This document shows, piece by piece, positions 1 through 7,015 of a DNA stretch of 64,000 nucleotides. The notes beneath the pieces are model-generated. The model was not told the origin of the DNA, searched no databases, and saw only the letters and a list, made by a program, of their open reading frames with translations. How positions within the stretch are numbered: the stretch's first letter is position 1; the number at the start of each line of letters is the position of its first letter. The stretch is from Nostoc sp. FACHB-152. GTDB taxonomy: Bacteria; Cyanobacteriota; Cyanobacteriia; Cyanobacteriales; Nostocaceae. The DNA is taken from NCBI RefSeq assembly GCF_014697475.1, contig NZ_JACJRV010000015.1, positions 1-64,000 on the forward strand, given 5' to 3'. The position numbers and the translations under genes are program-made.

Positions 1-74
1 CTGCAACTATTTTTTCGCGCAGATCGATTGAATATGCTTTCATAAAAAGATAATATTTTTATTCTTATTAACTG

Positions 75-148
75 TACCCCATAACAGCAGGAAGTGCTGT
101 AATATTTTGCTGTTTAACGGAACGTGAACCCTAGCCACCTATGGGGTA
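75..148. other. Candidate structured element upstream of sbtA
   Basis: A perfect 9-bp pairing (TACCCCATA at 75-83 with TATGGGGTA at 140-148) encloses a directly stacked 6-bp hairpin (ACAGCA 84-89 with TGCTGT 95-100, loop GGAAG). About 39 unpaired bases remain between them, containing the GC-richer stretch 119-139. The nested helices suggest a folded RNA or a DNA-level palindrome. It lies upstream of the best promoter-like sequence for sbtA, so it need not be in the sbtA transcript. I do not recognise it as a known riboswitch class. Confidence 0.3.
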
Positions 149-198
149 AGAAAAAGTATTCAATGCTACTAATTTTGTCTTTTTACTTAGACACAGCA

Positions 199-229
199 TT
201 GACATACTATCTACACATTTTCTTAATAA
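199..229 (+). promoter_or_regulatory. Candidate sigma-70-type promoter for sbtA-sbtB
   Basis: A perfect -35 hexamer TTGACA is at 199-204 and an AT-rich -10-like TTAATA/TAATAA follows at 223-229 with a spacer of 18-19 bases. It would give a leader of roughly 100 bases before the sbtA ATG at 343. The spacing is slightly long. A GTA-N8-TAC sequence at 156-169 matches the NtcA consensus, but no suitable -10 box lies about 22 bases downstream of it, so that match is weak. Confidence 0.35.
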
Positions 230-252
230 TGTTGCAATACATTAACTTGGAA

Positions 253-284
253 TAGTTAACCATTATTTATATCAATGGTAACTA
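253..284. promoter_or_regulatory. Inverted repeat, possible LysR-type operator before sbtA
   Basis: TAGTTAACCATT (253-264) and AATGGTAACTA (274-284) form an interrupted inverted repeat with one unpaired base. It sits about 60 bases upstream of the sbtA start, just downstream of the candidate promoter. Inorganic-carbon transporter genes are commonly controlled by LysR-type proteins (CcmR/NdhR, CmpR) that bind such AT-rich dyads. That link is an inference. Confidence 0.3.
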
Positions 285-342
285 TAAATAAGTTCGCTAG
301 GTTTTTACTTCTGGTTCTTAATCAATTCCAAGGGTGTTGTGC

Positions 343-1320
343 ATGAATTCAAGCTTAATTCTGTCTAATATATTAAATCCGCCAGTGCTGTTTTTCTTTT
401 TGGGAATGCTGGCGATTTTTTTGAAATCTGATTTAGAAATTCCTCAGCCTTTACCCAAGTTATTCTCACTTTATCTACTACTAGCTATCGGATTTAAAGG
501 TGGATATGAAATTACAGAGAGTGGCATTAATCCCGAAATTGCTCTGACACTCCTAGCAGCTATATTTATGGCCTCTGCTGTACCTGTTTACTCTTTTTTC
601 TTATTAAGACTTAGACTAGACACATATAATGCCGCAGCAATAGCTGCAACTTATGGTTCTATCAGTGCTGTCACCTTTATTACCGCCCAGTCATTTCTCA
701 AAATTCTCAATATTTCTTCTGGCGGACACATGGTAGCTGCTTTAGCGTTAATGGAATCACCTGCAATTATTGTCGGTATTTTACTAGTGAGATTGTTTAG
801 TCAGAGTAAAGAAGGCGAAAAAGGAGAATTTTCTTGGGGTGAAGTTTTGCGAGAAGCTTTCTTAAATGGTTCTGTTTTTCTCCTCATCGGTAGCGTCATT
901 ATTGGCACTCTTACAGGCGAAAGAGGCTGGGAAAAATTACACCCATTCACACAAGACATTTTTTATGGAGTTTTAGCATTCTTTCTTCTAGATATGGGCA
1001 TGGTAGCTGCTAGAAGAATTCAAGATATGCGTAAGACAGGTTCTTTCCTGATTACCTTCTCTGTATTCATGCCTGTAGCTAATGCAATTGTAGGCATAAT
1101 CATTGCCAAATTAATTGGAATGTCTGAGGGAAATGCTTTACTATTTGCTGTTCTTTGCGCCAGTGCTTCTTACATAGCAGTTCCCGCAGCAATGAGAATG
1201 ACAGTTCCACAAGCTAATCCTAGTTTGTATGTATCTATGGCTTTAGCCTTGACTTTCCCTTTTAACATTATTATTGGCATTCCTTTGTATTTCAATATTA
1301 TCAAAGCTATAGGAATTTAA
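343..1320 (+). CDS. sbtA: Sodium-dependent bicarbonate transporter SbtA
   Basis: SbtA is a high-affinity Na+-dependent HCO3- importer of the plasma membrane and part of the CO2-concentrating mechanism. The protein (325 residues from the ATG at 343) is almost wholly hydrophobic, with about ten membrane segments and one charged cytoplasmic loop (SKEGEKGEF) near the middle, as expected for this family. An upstream in-frame GTG exists at 334, but AAGGG at 330-334 sits about 8 bases before the ATG at 343, so I chose that start. sbtB follows after 4 bases and a carbonic anhydrase gene lies further downstream. Together they form a carbon-acquisition cluster. The clear family pattern and the partner gene make the call secure. 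Confidence 0.93.
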   Translation: MNSSLILSNILNPPVLFFFLGMLAIFLKSDLEIPQPLPKLFSLYLLLAIGFKGGYEITESGINPEIALTLLAAIFMASAVPVYSFFLLRLRLDTYNAAAIAATYGSISAVTFITAQSFLKILNISSGGHMVAALALMESPAIIVGILLVRLFSQSKEGEKGEFSWGEVLREAFLNGSVFLLIGSVIIGTLTGERGWEKLHPFTQDIFYGVLAFFLLDMGMVAARRIQDMRKTGSFLITFSVFMPVANAIVGIIIAKLIGMSEGNALLFAVLCASASYIAVPAAMRMTVPQANPSLYVSMALALTFPFNIIIGIPLYFNIIKAIGI

Positions 1321-1324
1321 CAAA

Positions 1325-1618
1325 ATGGAAGCTATTAAGAAAGTTGAGATAGTAACCAACTCTTTAGAAATACCCAAGGTTTTAAAAATACTAGAACAAG
1401 CAGGTGTTTCTGGCTATACAGTCATTGAAGATGTGACAGGCAAAGGAGATAGAGGTAAAGTCTTCAATGACTTAGAAAGCCATGCCTTAACTAATGGATA
1501 TGTTATGAGTGTTTGCACAGCAGAACAAGAACAAGAATTAGTAACAGCAATTGAGCCAATTTTGAAAAAATATGGAGGTGTGTGTATTGTTTCTGATGCC
1601 AAATGGATTGCACATTAG
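1325..1618 (+). CDS. sbtB: PII-like regulator SbtB
   Basis: SbtB is a trimeric PII-like protein that binds adenine nucleotides (cAMP, ATP, ADP, AMP) and blocks or tunes SbtA. This 97-residue protein has the ferredoxin-like pattern of PII proteins: KKVEIVTNSLEIPKVL, then GVSGYTVIEDVTGKG, a flexible loop (GDRGKVFNDLESHAL), and a last strand GVCIVSDAKWIAH. It starts 4 bases after the sbtA stop, implying co-translation. The C-terminus stops soon after the last strand, so the CGPxGC redox loop known from the Synechocystis homologue is absent; some SbtB proteins naturally lack it. Confidence 0.9.
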   Translation: MEAIKKVEIVTNSLEIPKVLKILEQAGVSGYTVIEDVTGKGDRGKVFNDLESHALTNGYVMSVCTAEQEQELVTAIEPILKKYGGVCIVSDAKWIAH

Positions 1619-1628
1619 GTAAGCTCTG

Positions 1629-1657
1629 AGAGACGCATTGATAATATCAGCGTCTCT
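1629..1657 (+). promoter_or_regulatory. Hairpin between sbtB and carbonic anhydrase gene
   Basis: AGAGACGC (1629-1636) pairs perfectly with GCGTCTCT (1650-1657) across a 13-base loop. It is followed by A residues rather than a T run, so it is not a classic terminator. It may set differential expression within the cluster or stabilise the sbtAB transcript. Confidence 0.4.
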
Positions 1658-1696
1658 AAAAACCAAACTTATTTTATTAGTGAGGAGTATTTATCC

Positions 1697-2374
1697 GTGC
1701 CAATCAAACGAATAATTGAGGGACTGAACGAATTTCACGACAATTATTTTATTACACACCGGGAACTATTTGAGAATTTATCACAAGGTCAAAGTCCAGA
1801 AGTATTATTTATAACTTGTTCGGACTCTCGGATTGATCCTTGTTTAATTACTCAAAGTCAACCTGGAGAATTATTTGTTATCCGTAATATTGGTAACATT
1901 ATTCCACCTTATGGAACGGCTCATGGTGCTGAAGGTGCGGGTATAGAATACGCTGTTCAAGCTTTAAATATCAAAGATATTGTTATCTGTGGTCATTCTC
2001 ATTGTGGAGCCATGAGAGGGCTATTACAAATAGGTAATTTGGCTCATCAAATGCCTTTAGTTTACGATTGGTTGCGGCATTATGCGGAACCCACTCGGCG
2101 GCTAGTTTTAGATAATTATAAAGATTGCCCAAGTGATAAACTCTTAAAAATTGCAATTGAACAGAATGTTCTCACTCAGATAGAAAATTTAGAAACTCAT
2201 CCTATTATTCGCTCTCGACTACACAGTAGCGAACTTACTCTTCATGCTTGGATTTATGAAATTGAGAGCGGAGAAGTTTTTGCTTATGATGCTCAGTCTA
2301 GTCAGTTTAAGATTTTAGAGAATCGTCCATTTCCTGTGCCTAATCCATTGATTTCTGCCTATTCAGAACAGTAG
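1697..2374 (+). CDS. Beta-class carbonic anhydrase
   Basis: The enzyme interconverts CO2 and bicarbonate with a zinc ion. The signature is complete: Cys41, Asp43 and Arg45 in CSDSR, then His100 and Cys103 in CGHSHCGA. At 225 residues it is shorter than the carboxysomal IcfA/CcaA form, which carries a C-terminal extension of about 75 residues. No signal peptide is evident, so a cytoplasmic form is likely. The start is GTG at 1697, supported by GAGGAG at 1682-1687; no ATG fits. It lies 78 bases after sbtB on the same strand, which fits the CO2-concentrating mechanism. Whether it associates with carboxysomes cannot be read from the sequence. Confidence 0.9.
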   Translation: MPIKRIIEGLNEFHDNYFITHRELFENLSQGQSPEVLFITCSDSRIDPCLITQSQPGELFVIRNIGNIIPPYGTAHGAEGAGIEYAVQALNIKDIVICGHSHCGAMRGLLQIGNLAHQMPLVYDWLRHYAEPTRRLVLDNYKDCPSDKLLKIAIEQNVLTQIENLETHPIIRSRLHSSELTLHAWIYEIESGEVFAYDAQSSQFKILENRPFPVPNPLISAYSEQ

Positions 2375-2527
2375 ATTTTTGTTATTGGCGATAGGTATAT
2401 CATTACTTATCTACATTAGTAAAATAAAAAATATTGTAGCGATCGCCTGAGCAATAACTCTAACTCAACATCTAGCGATCGCTCATAAACATCATGGTTT
2501 TTCCATCCAGATAGTTTTGCCTAGTAA

Positions 2528-2710
2528 TCAATCCTCTTGCTGCCTTTTATCTCCATTTCCGCTAATAAGTATTTGCAGTATTTTATTGATAAATAAAACA
2601 ATAGTTGTACCTAATAACACCAGCATTAAACTTGCAAAAGCAGCAAAAGGCGAAAAAATAAATAAAATTAACATTAAAAAAATTACAACACTTATTAATG
2701 GATTATTCAT
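2528..2710 (-). CDS. Small two-helix membrane protein, hypothetical
   Basis: This 60-residue frame encodes two hydrophobic helices (ISVVIFLMLILFIFSP and LMLVLLGTTIVLFINKI) followed by a polar tail ending in GDKRQQED, a composition typical of a genuine small membrane protein. The opposite-strand frame over the same bases gives a less natural protein. No strong ribosome binding site precedes the ATG at 2710. It stands alone between the carbonic anhydrase gene and a repeat-rich gap. Function unknown. Confidence 0.45.
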   Translation of the reverse strand: MNNPLISVVIFLMLILFIFSPFAAFASLMLVLLGTTIVLFINKILQILISGNGDKRQQED

Positions 2711-3416
2711 ATTTTTAGATATTGATTAGATTTATATTCACATTATCTAAAAATTCACTGAATAGTCATATATCCAAAAGTAGGTGTTTGCTATTTTTTC
2801 CTAGCTAAGGGCGTATTTTCACACCGTAGTAATCCTATTTGATTGTTGCAAAAATCAGTAATTCGCGGCTATACAAACGTAGACGAATCTTCTCAGGCTT
2901 CGCGCAGGGTAAGGATTTGGGAGTTTAAGAAAATCAGGATGAGCCGTAACGCACTTCTTCTCTTGGTGCGTTAGAGGATGTTGGGAAAATCTAAATTAAT
3001 ACTAGCCTCGCTAGCCTCGGCGATTAAAAATCGCGGCTACACAGGCAAAACCAGCCTATCGCGTTTGCGCTGCGCTTGGCGCACCACGCGGGTTAAAAAC
3101 CTTAATTTTCTGTTAGTACGCGCAGGCGGACTTAGTTTGTGTTGTAGCGAATTATATTTGCCCAATACTTTTAAAACATCCTCTTAAGCTTGCTACGCCA
3201 TTAGTTTATAAATCATCTCTAATCAAACCAGATTCACATATAATACTCACCCATCTACGCAGTAGTTAGATTTCTCTAACTATAGATAGATTTTCAACTA
3301 TCTATAAAGGAAGAAAGGTAATTTCTCTAAACAGGGTAATATTTGCCTTGATCTTGATAATTGCTGTGTTTTTAGGATCTCGTGCAGTAAAGTTACTACA
3401 AAACTGCCGCAGATAT
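2711..3416. repeat. Repeat-rich intergenic region
   Basis: No convincing gene. The stretch carries pieces of a dispersed repeat containing TCGCGGCTAYACA: around 2862-2880, again around 3027-3045 followed by an inverted GC-rich block, and once more at about 41473. A palindromic 'TAACGCAC...GTGCGTTA' element lies at 2948-2973. These are scattered cyanobacterial intergenic repeats. A 69-codon open frame through 2978-3187 consists of repeat sequence and is not annotated as a gene. Confidence 0.6.
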
Positions 3417-3444
3417 AACCCCGTCTACTTTGCGGGGTTTTCTC
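3417..3444 (+). terminator. Orphan intrinsic terminator
   Basis: AACCCCG (3417-3423) pairs with CGGGGTT (3433-3439) around a 9-base loop and is followed by a T-rich tract. No coding gene lies within 200 bases upstream on this strand, so it may end a small non-coding RNA that begins after about 3190. Confidence 0.55.
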
Positions 3445-3484
3445 TTGCTGTATTTGGTAAGCCTACTTACTGAATTCTCGTCAA

Positions 3485-3635
3485 ATATAGCAATCTGATT
3501 TGATTATTGAAAAAATCTAAGTATATGTAGTGTTATGGCTTTAGCCTAACGCACTGTCTTCCAGTCCGTGGTGCGTTACACTTCGTGATGACACACCCTA
3601 CGTGTCTTTCATAAATCAAATATGAGTCCTATATT
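3485..3635 (+). repeat. MITE-like repeat, family A, copy 1 (variant interior)
   Basis: The left end resembles TATAGCAATCTGATTTGATT and the right end is AAATCAAATATGAGTCCTATA-like (reverse complement begins TATAGGACTCATATTTGATT), the terminal inverted repeats of family A seen again at 4647, 19076 and 39979. The interior differs from the other copies and contains a second palindromic motif around TAACGCACTG/GTGCGTTA, so it looks like a nested insertion. Confidence 0.5.
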
Positions 3636-3892
3636 TTAGTAAGTAAGTATATTTAAATCTTTAAAATACAGTAATTATGCTGATAATTTTTTTATTTAGA
3701 GTTTGAAGTTTACTTTTGTCACAAAATTAACCATATATACGGGTTAATATTTCCCAAATCTAAGTCTGTAGAACCATTGATGACGAACAAATTTAAAACA
3801 GTTAGACTAATTTGCAAAGAGATTAGGTAACTATCTGAAGTTAAAAAATACGGGATTGTTACCTATACATAGAGTTCAGTATTTTACTAAAG

Positions 3893-3924
3893 AAACCGTA
3901 GCTGTTCCCCTACGGTTTTTTATT
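3893..3924 (+). terminator. Second orphan intrinsic terminator
   Basis: AAACCGTA (3893-3900) pairs with TACGGTTT (3911-3918), loop of ten bases, followed by TTTTATTTT. No coding frame precedes it. With the terminator at 3417 this suggests one or two short non-coding transcripts in the 1-kb gap; the one ending here would cover roughly 3770-3925. The rest of the gap, 3925-4190, shows only AT-rich sequence upstream of the next gene. Confidence 0.6.
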
Positions 3925-4190
3925 TTCATAATAAAAGTCGTACGATTTGCCTTAGTGATTTGCCAAAATATAAATCATCTATAAAGGCCATACTGTCCAA
4001 GAATAATTGGACATTTTAAAGTACATTAAAATCCTATTTGGATAAAGTTAAATCTTGTAATTATTGTGCAGAATACTCGAATTTTTACCAAATATCAACT
4101 TTACATTAATCAAAGTTCCCGTGATTTTACTGCACCAAAATCAAGAAAATATGAATAAAAAAGAATATACAGTCAATCAATTTAAATCAT

Positions 4191-4583
4191 ATGTTTTTTA
4201 AAAGCTTTGGTAGCGTGATAGTAGCGATTACCCTATCAGTAGGCAGTACAGCTATTGGTCAGACAACTAATAATAAATTAGCTTTCCATATGCAAGTAGG
4301 TGCTGATCATGAAGGTAATCCGATAGTTTTAGATGCAGGATCAGTACAAGGAACTCAGTACACAATCTTAGAGAAACAGGGTGATGGAATAGTAAAAAAT
4401 ACATTTCGTGCTTCTTGTACTGAAGGTCGGTTGTTTTCGGAAAAATCTTCAGTCTACAACGCAACTGGAGAGTTAATTAGGGAACAACAAATCAAGCAAG
4501 AAATATCTCCTCAACCTGGAACACCTGAAGCTAATTCTATGAAGATTGTTTGTCAGTCAATAAATAATGGTGCGAGAAAGTAA
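4191..4583 (+). CDS. Small exported protein, hypothetical
   Basis: A 130-residue protein with a typical signal peptide: MFFK, a hydrophobic core through residue 20, and a cleavage context TAIG-Q near residues 23-24. The mature part is polar and mainly beta-like (DAGSVQGTQYTILEKQGDG, then NTFRASCTEGRLF), with two cysteines (in ASCTEG and KIVCQS) that could form a disulfide. The layout resembles small periplasmic or surface proteins of the adhesin-E/lipoprotein type, but this is a weak likeness. An ATG at 4151 is out of frame. No operon partner is close. Function unknown. Confidence 0.7.
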   Translation: MFFKSFGSVIVAITLSVGSTAIGQTTNNKLAFHMQVGADHEGNPIVLDAGSVQGTQYTILEKQGDGIVKNTFRASCTEGRLFSEKSSVYNATGELIREQQIKQEISPQPGTPEANSMKIVCQSINNGARK

Positions 4584-4646
4584 GCCTGATTAATGACTTT
4601 GAGGAGTACAAAATTTTGGTGTCTGCTGGTTGAGTTTTGAGGATGA

Positions 4647-4773
4647 TATAGGAATCTGGTTTGATTACTGGAATCTTTGTATAGTCTGGCAATAGGCAAT
4701 AGGGAATAGGCAATAGCAAAGAAGGCTGGTAACGGTGTACTGATTTTTTTTTAAATCAAATATGAGTCCTATA
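4647..4773 (+). repeat. MITE-like repeat, family A, copy 2 (most complete)
   Basis: A 127-bp element bounded by imperfect inverted repeats: left TATAGGAATCTGGTTTGATT, right end whose reverse complement is TATAGGACTCATATTTGATT. The interior carries CAATAGG-type heptamer repeats (4691-4716). No transposase is inside, so it would be a non-autonomous element. Other copies: 3485-3635, 19076-19179 (inverted), 21038-21110 (partial), 39979-40105 (inverted), and a lone end at 42119-42143. Confidence 0.65.
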
Positions 4774-4858
4774 GTTACATTTTTGGTAATTTCAGTAGTT
4801 TGAGAAACCTGTGTTAGATTTCATTAGTCTGAATTTCCAAATTATGTAAAAAACATCA

Positions 4859-6259
4859 ATGCTTTCTTCTAATCAGGGTATTCCAGGATTGCCCGATCTC
4901 ACACATCCAACAGAACTCATCCAGTTTGGCAGCCAAGTATTAAAAGCTTCACTTATATTAGTATTTTTAGTTTTAGCTTTGGGAGTAGCGATCGCACTTG
5001 TCAGTTTTGCCTTGCGTCGCCATCAGCCAGAAACCATGATTTCTCTTGGTGAATGGGCTTTTCGTTACTCCCAAATTCTCCGGGGTTTGCAGCATCTCGC
5101 CCTTGTATTAATTCTGTTAGTAGCCGGATTTTTCCTGTCTGCAACTTTAGGTAATCGCTATCACTACTGGGAACAAGCAAAAGTTATGCAAGTCGCACAG
5201 AGTGTCGCTGGCGACAAACTTGAACAAGTAGCACCCCAGGTTCGCTATGTAACTCCAGAACCGTATACTTATAACACCCAAGTCAATGGTAAGATAGTCA
5301 AAGTTAACGATACACAACAAGTTAACCGTTTCTTGCCTCTAGCTGGTTCCCAAGTTCAAGTCAAGCTAGAACAAAATACAGATGTTCAAGGTCGCAGCGC
5401 GATTTATCGCATAGACTATAGTGCAGATTACAAAGTCGTCAATCGACTCAATAATATTAAAAGTTTTTTCTTTGAAGCACCACCCCCCGATGGCTACTCA
5501 CTGCTAGCTAACTACAAAGTAGAACGTTCTGGAACTCGACTAGAACCTCTAAATGTAGGAGACTATCGGTTTGCTTTTAACTTACAACCAGGAGAAGAGA
5601 CTAACTTTCGCGTTACTTATCAAGCGCAAGCCGGCCCGCGTTGGGTTTATAATGCCACAGGACAGATGCTTGCTAACTTCCGTCTGACAGCAACTGCCAA
5701 CACTCCGGTTGACTTTGCCAGTGGTATTGTACCAAACGAAATTAAAACTGATCGCCGCAGTACTCAATATACTTGGGTATTTAATGACAACGTTTCTGTG
5801 AAAAATCCCTTTGGCGTATTTACTAATACTGCACCTATTCTTAACACTGGGATTATGCCGCGTTTGTTATTGCTAACACCAGCATTATTTTTGTGGTGGA
5901 TATTGCTGTTGTATTTGTCACTACCAATGAGTTTAAAAAATGTGGCGATCGCATCTGGGATCTTTTTTGCTTGTATGTTGACCTTAACCTATCTCTCCCG
6001 CTTCATGAATGCCGAGTTAGCTTGGACAATGCTTTCCCTAATCTTTTTGACCTTAAGTTGGGGCTTAGGCGCAAACCGCAGTGCTTCTCTAGCTGCTATT
6101 ATCTGTTCTATTGCTGGGGTCGTGTTACCTGTCTTTGGGTTGTTAGTCCCATTTAGCGGTCTTACCTTAAGCGTTGCAGGTTTACTCAGTGCGGTTTGGT
6201 TAGCAGTACGCCACTGGTATGGCTGGTATAGTTTGCCCATAGAAGACCGCGCAAAATAA
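4859..6259 (+). CDS. Large membrane protein of unknown function
   Basis: 466 residues. Two membrane helices lie near the N-terminus (about 29-51 and 78-97). A soluble, beta-rich domain of about 230 residues follows (VRYVTPEPYTYNTQVNGK, FRVTYQAQAGPRW), then five or six helices from about residue 330 to 455. The architecture, an extracytoplasmic beta domain between N-terminal helices and a C-terminal helical bundle, recalls CreD-like inner-membrane proteins, though I cannot confirm that family. The ATG at 4859 has no strong ribosome binding site but gives a sensible N-terminus. It ends 93 bases before the tRNA gene and has no obvious operon partner. Confidence 0.75.
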   Translation: MLSSNQGIPGLPDLTHPTELIQFGSQVLKASLILVFLVLALGVAIALVSFALRRHQPETMISLGEWAFRYSQILRGLQHLALVLILLVAGFFLSATLGNRYHYWEQAKVMQVAQSVAGDKLEQVAPQVRYVTPEPYTYNTQVNGKIVKVNDTQQVNRFLPLAGSQVQVKLEQNTDVQGRSAIYRIDYSADYKVVNRLNNIKSFFFEAPPPDGYSLLANYKVERSGTRLEPLNVGDYRFAFNLQPGEETNFRVTYQAQAGPRWVYNATGQMLANFRLTATANTPVDFASGIVPNEIKTDRRSTQYTWVFNDNVSVKNPFGVFTNTAPILNTGIMPRLLLLTPALFLWWILLLYLSLPMSLKNVAIASGIFFACMLTLTYLSRFMNAELAWTMLSLIFLTLSWGLGANRSASLAAIICSIAGVVLPVFGLLVPFSGLTLSVAGLLSAVWLAVRHWYGWYSLPIEDRAK

Positions 6260-6352
6260 ATCTTAACTATCTGCTGTCTCTATTAAAAATTTATTGCCGA
6301 AATACTTGACATTACCCCACCTGGGGCTGCTATATTAACAGAGGTGAATCGA

Positions 6353-6424
6353 TGGGGCGTCGCCAAGTGGTAAGGCAGCGGGTTTTGGTCCCGCCATCCC
6401 TAGGTTCGAATCCTAGCGCCCCAG
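6353..6424 (+). tRNA. trnQ: tRNA-Gln (UUG)
   Basis: A 72-base cloverleaf: acceptor TGGGGCG (6353-6359) pairs perfectly with CGCCCCA (6417-6423), the D-arm contains AAGTGGTAAGGC, and the anticodon stem GCGGG/CCCGC encloses the loop TTTTGGT, giving anticodon TTG (UUG), glutamine. The T-arm is CCTAG-GTTCGAAT-CCTAG. The CCA end is not encoded, as G6424 is followed by TAATAA. Confidence 0.96.
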
Positions 6425-6428
6425 TAAT

Positions 6429-6464
6429 AAAAAGAAGGGTAAGATACTTTATCCTTCTTTTTTT
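6429..6464 (+). terminator. Intrinsic terminator of tRNA-Gln
   Basis: AAAAGAAGG pairs with CCTTCTTTT around a short loop and runs into a stretch of T residues ending at 6464, immediately after the tRNA. Confidence 0.8.
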
Positions 6465-7015
6465 AGTAATTAGTAGCTCAGTTTATCTCCTCACAACCTA
6501 AAGCGACAGAAATTATTGATTTTCTTAATACCCCATTTGCTAGTTCTGAGGCTGTAATATCGTGTTCGCGCTTTGCCGACTTGTAGCGACTGGCGTAGGC
6601 AGGGGAGAATATTTTGCTGTTTATGCACAAATTGATCGAATTATCACTTATTAACCGGACTTGATATAAAGTCAGCAAAACCTATACACAGAATTTCAAC
6701 AACTAATTTTTATACACCAGTCCTGTTTGCTTGAACTGAGTTAGAAGTTAAATTTTCGTTATTCTTTACGTAAAAATTGTGTATAGCTTAGACTGAATAT
6801 ACAAAGCAGGGAACCAATTTCTTGGATGCAATGTTACTGTATTTGTACTGTGTAACCTTTTGACTAAGACTTATTTGCACAACTTTAACCACTTACAGAT
6901 TGTCTAGCTTATTGGTTAATTAGTCAATTTACTGGTTTGCCTGGGCATGGCAATAGACAAAGGTTAATTTTGCAGCTTTAACTGTGTAGAACTTAATCGT
7001 TCAATTTATAAATCT
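6465..7015. other. Intergenic region upstream of the first BY-kinase gene
   Basis: I see no gene. Around 6572-6604 lies a fragment of a dispersed GC-rich repeat (TGTAGCGACTGGCGTAGGCA) that recurs near 62050 and 62398. The rest is AT-rich and presumably contains the promoter of the gene at 7016. Confidence 0.5.

Noticed and set aside
156-169. NtcA binding site GTA-N8-TAC upstream of sbtA
   Set aside because: The consensus is present but no -10 box is found at the expected distance, so an activator role is doubtful.
2978-3187. 69-codon frame
   Set aside because: It is translated dispersed repeat sequence.
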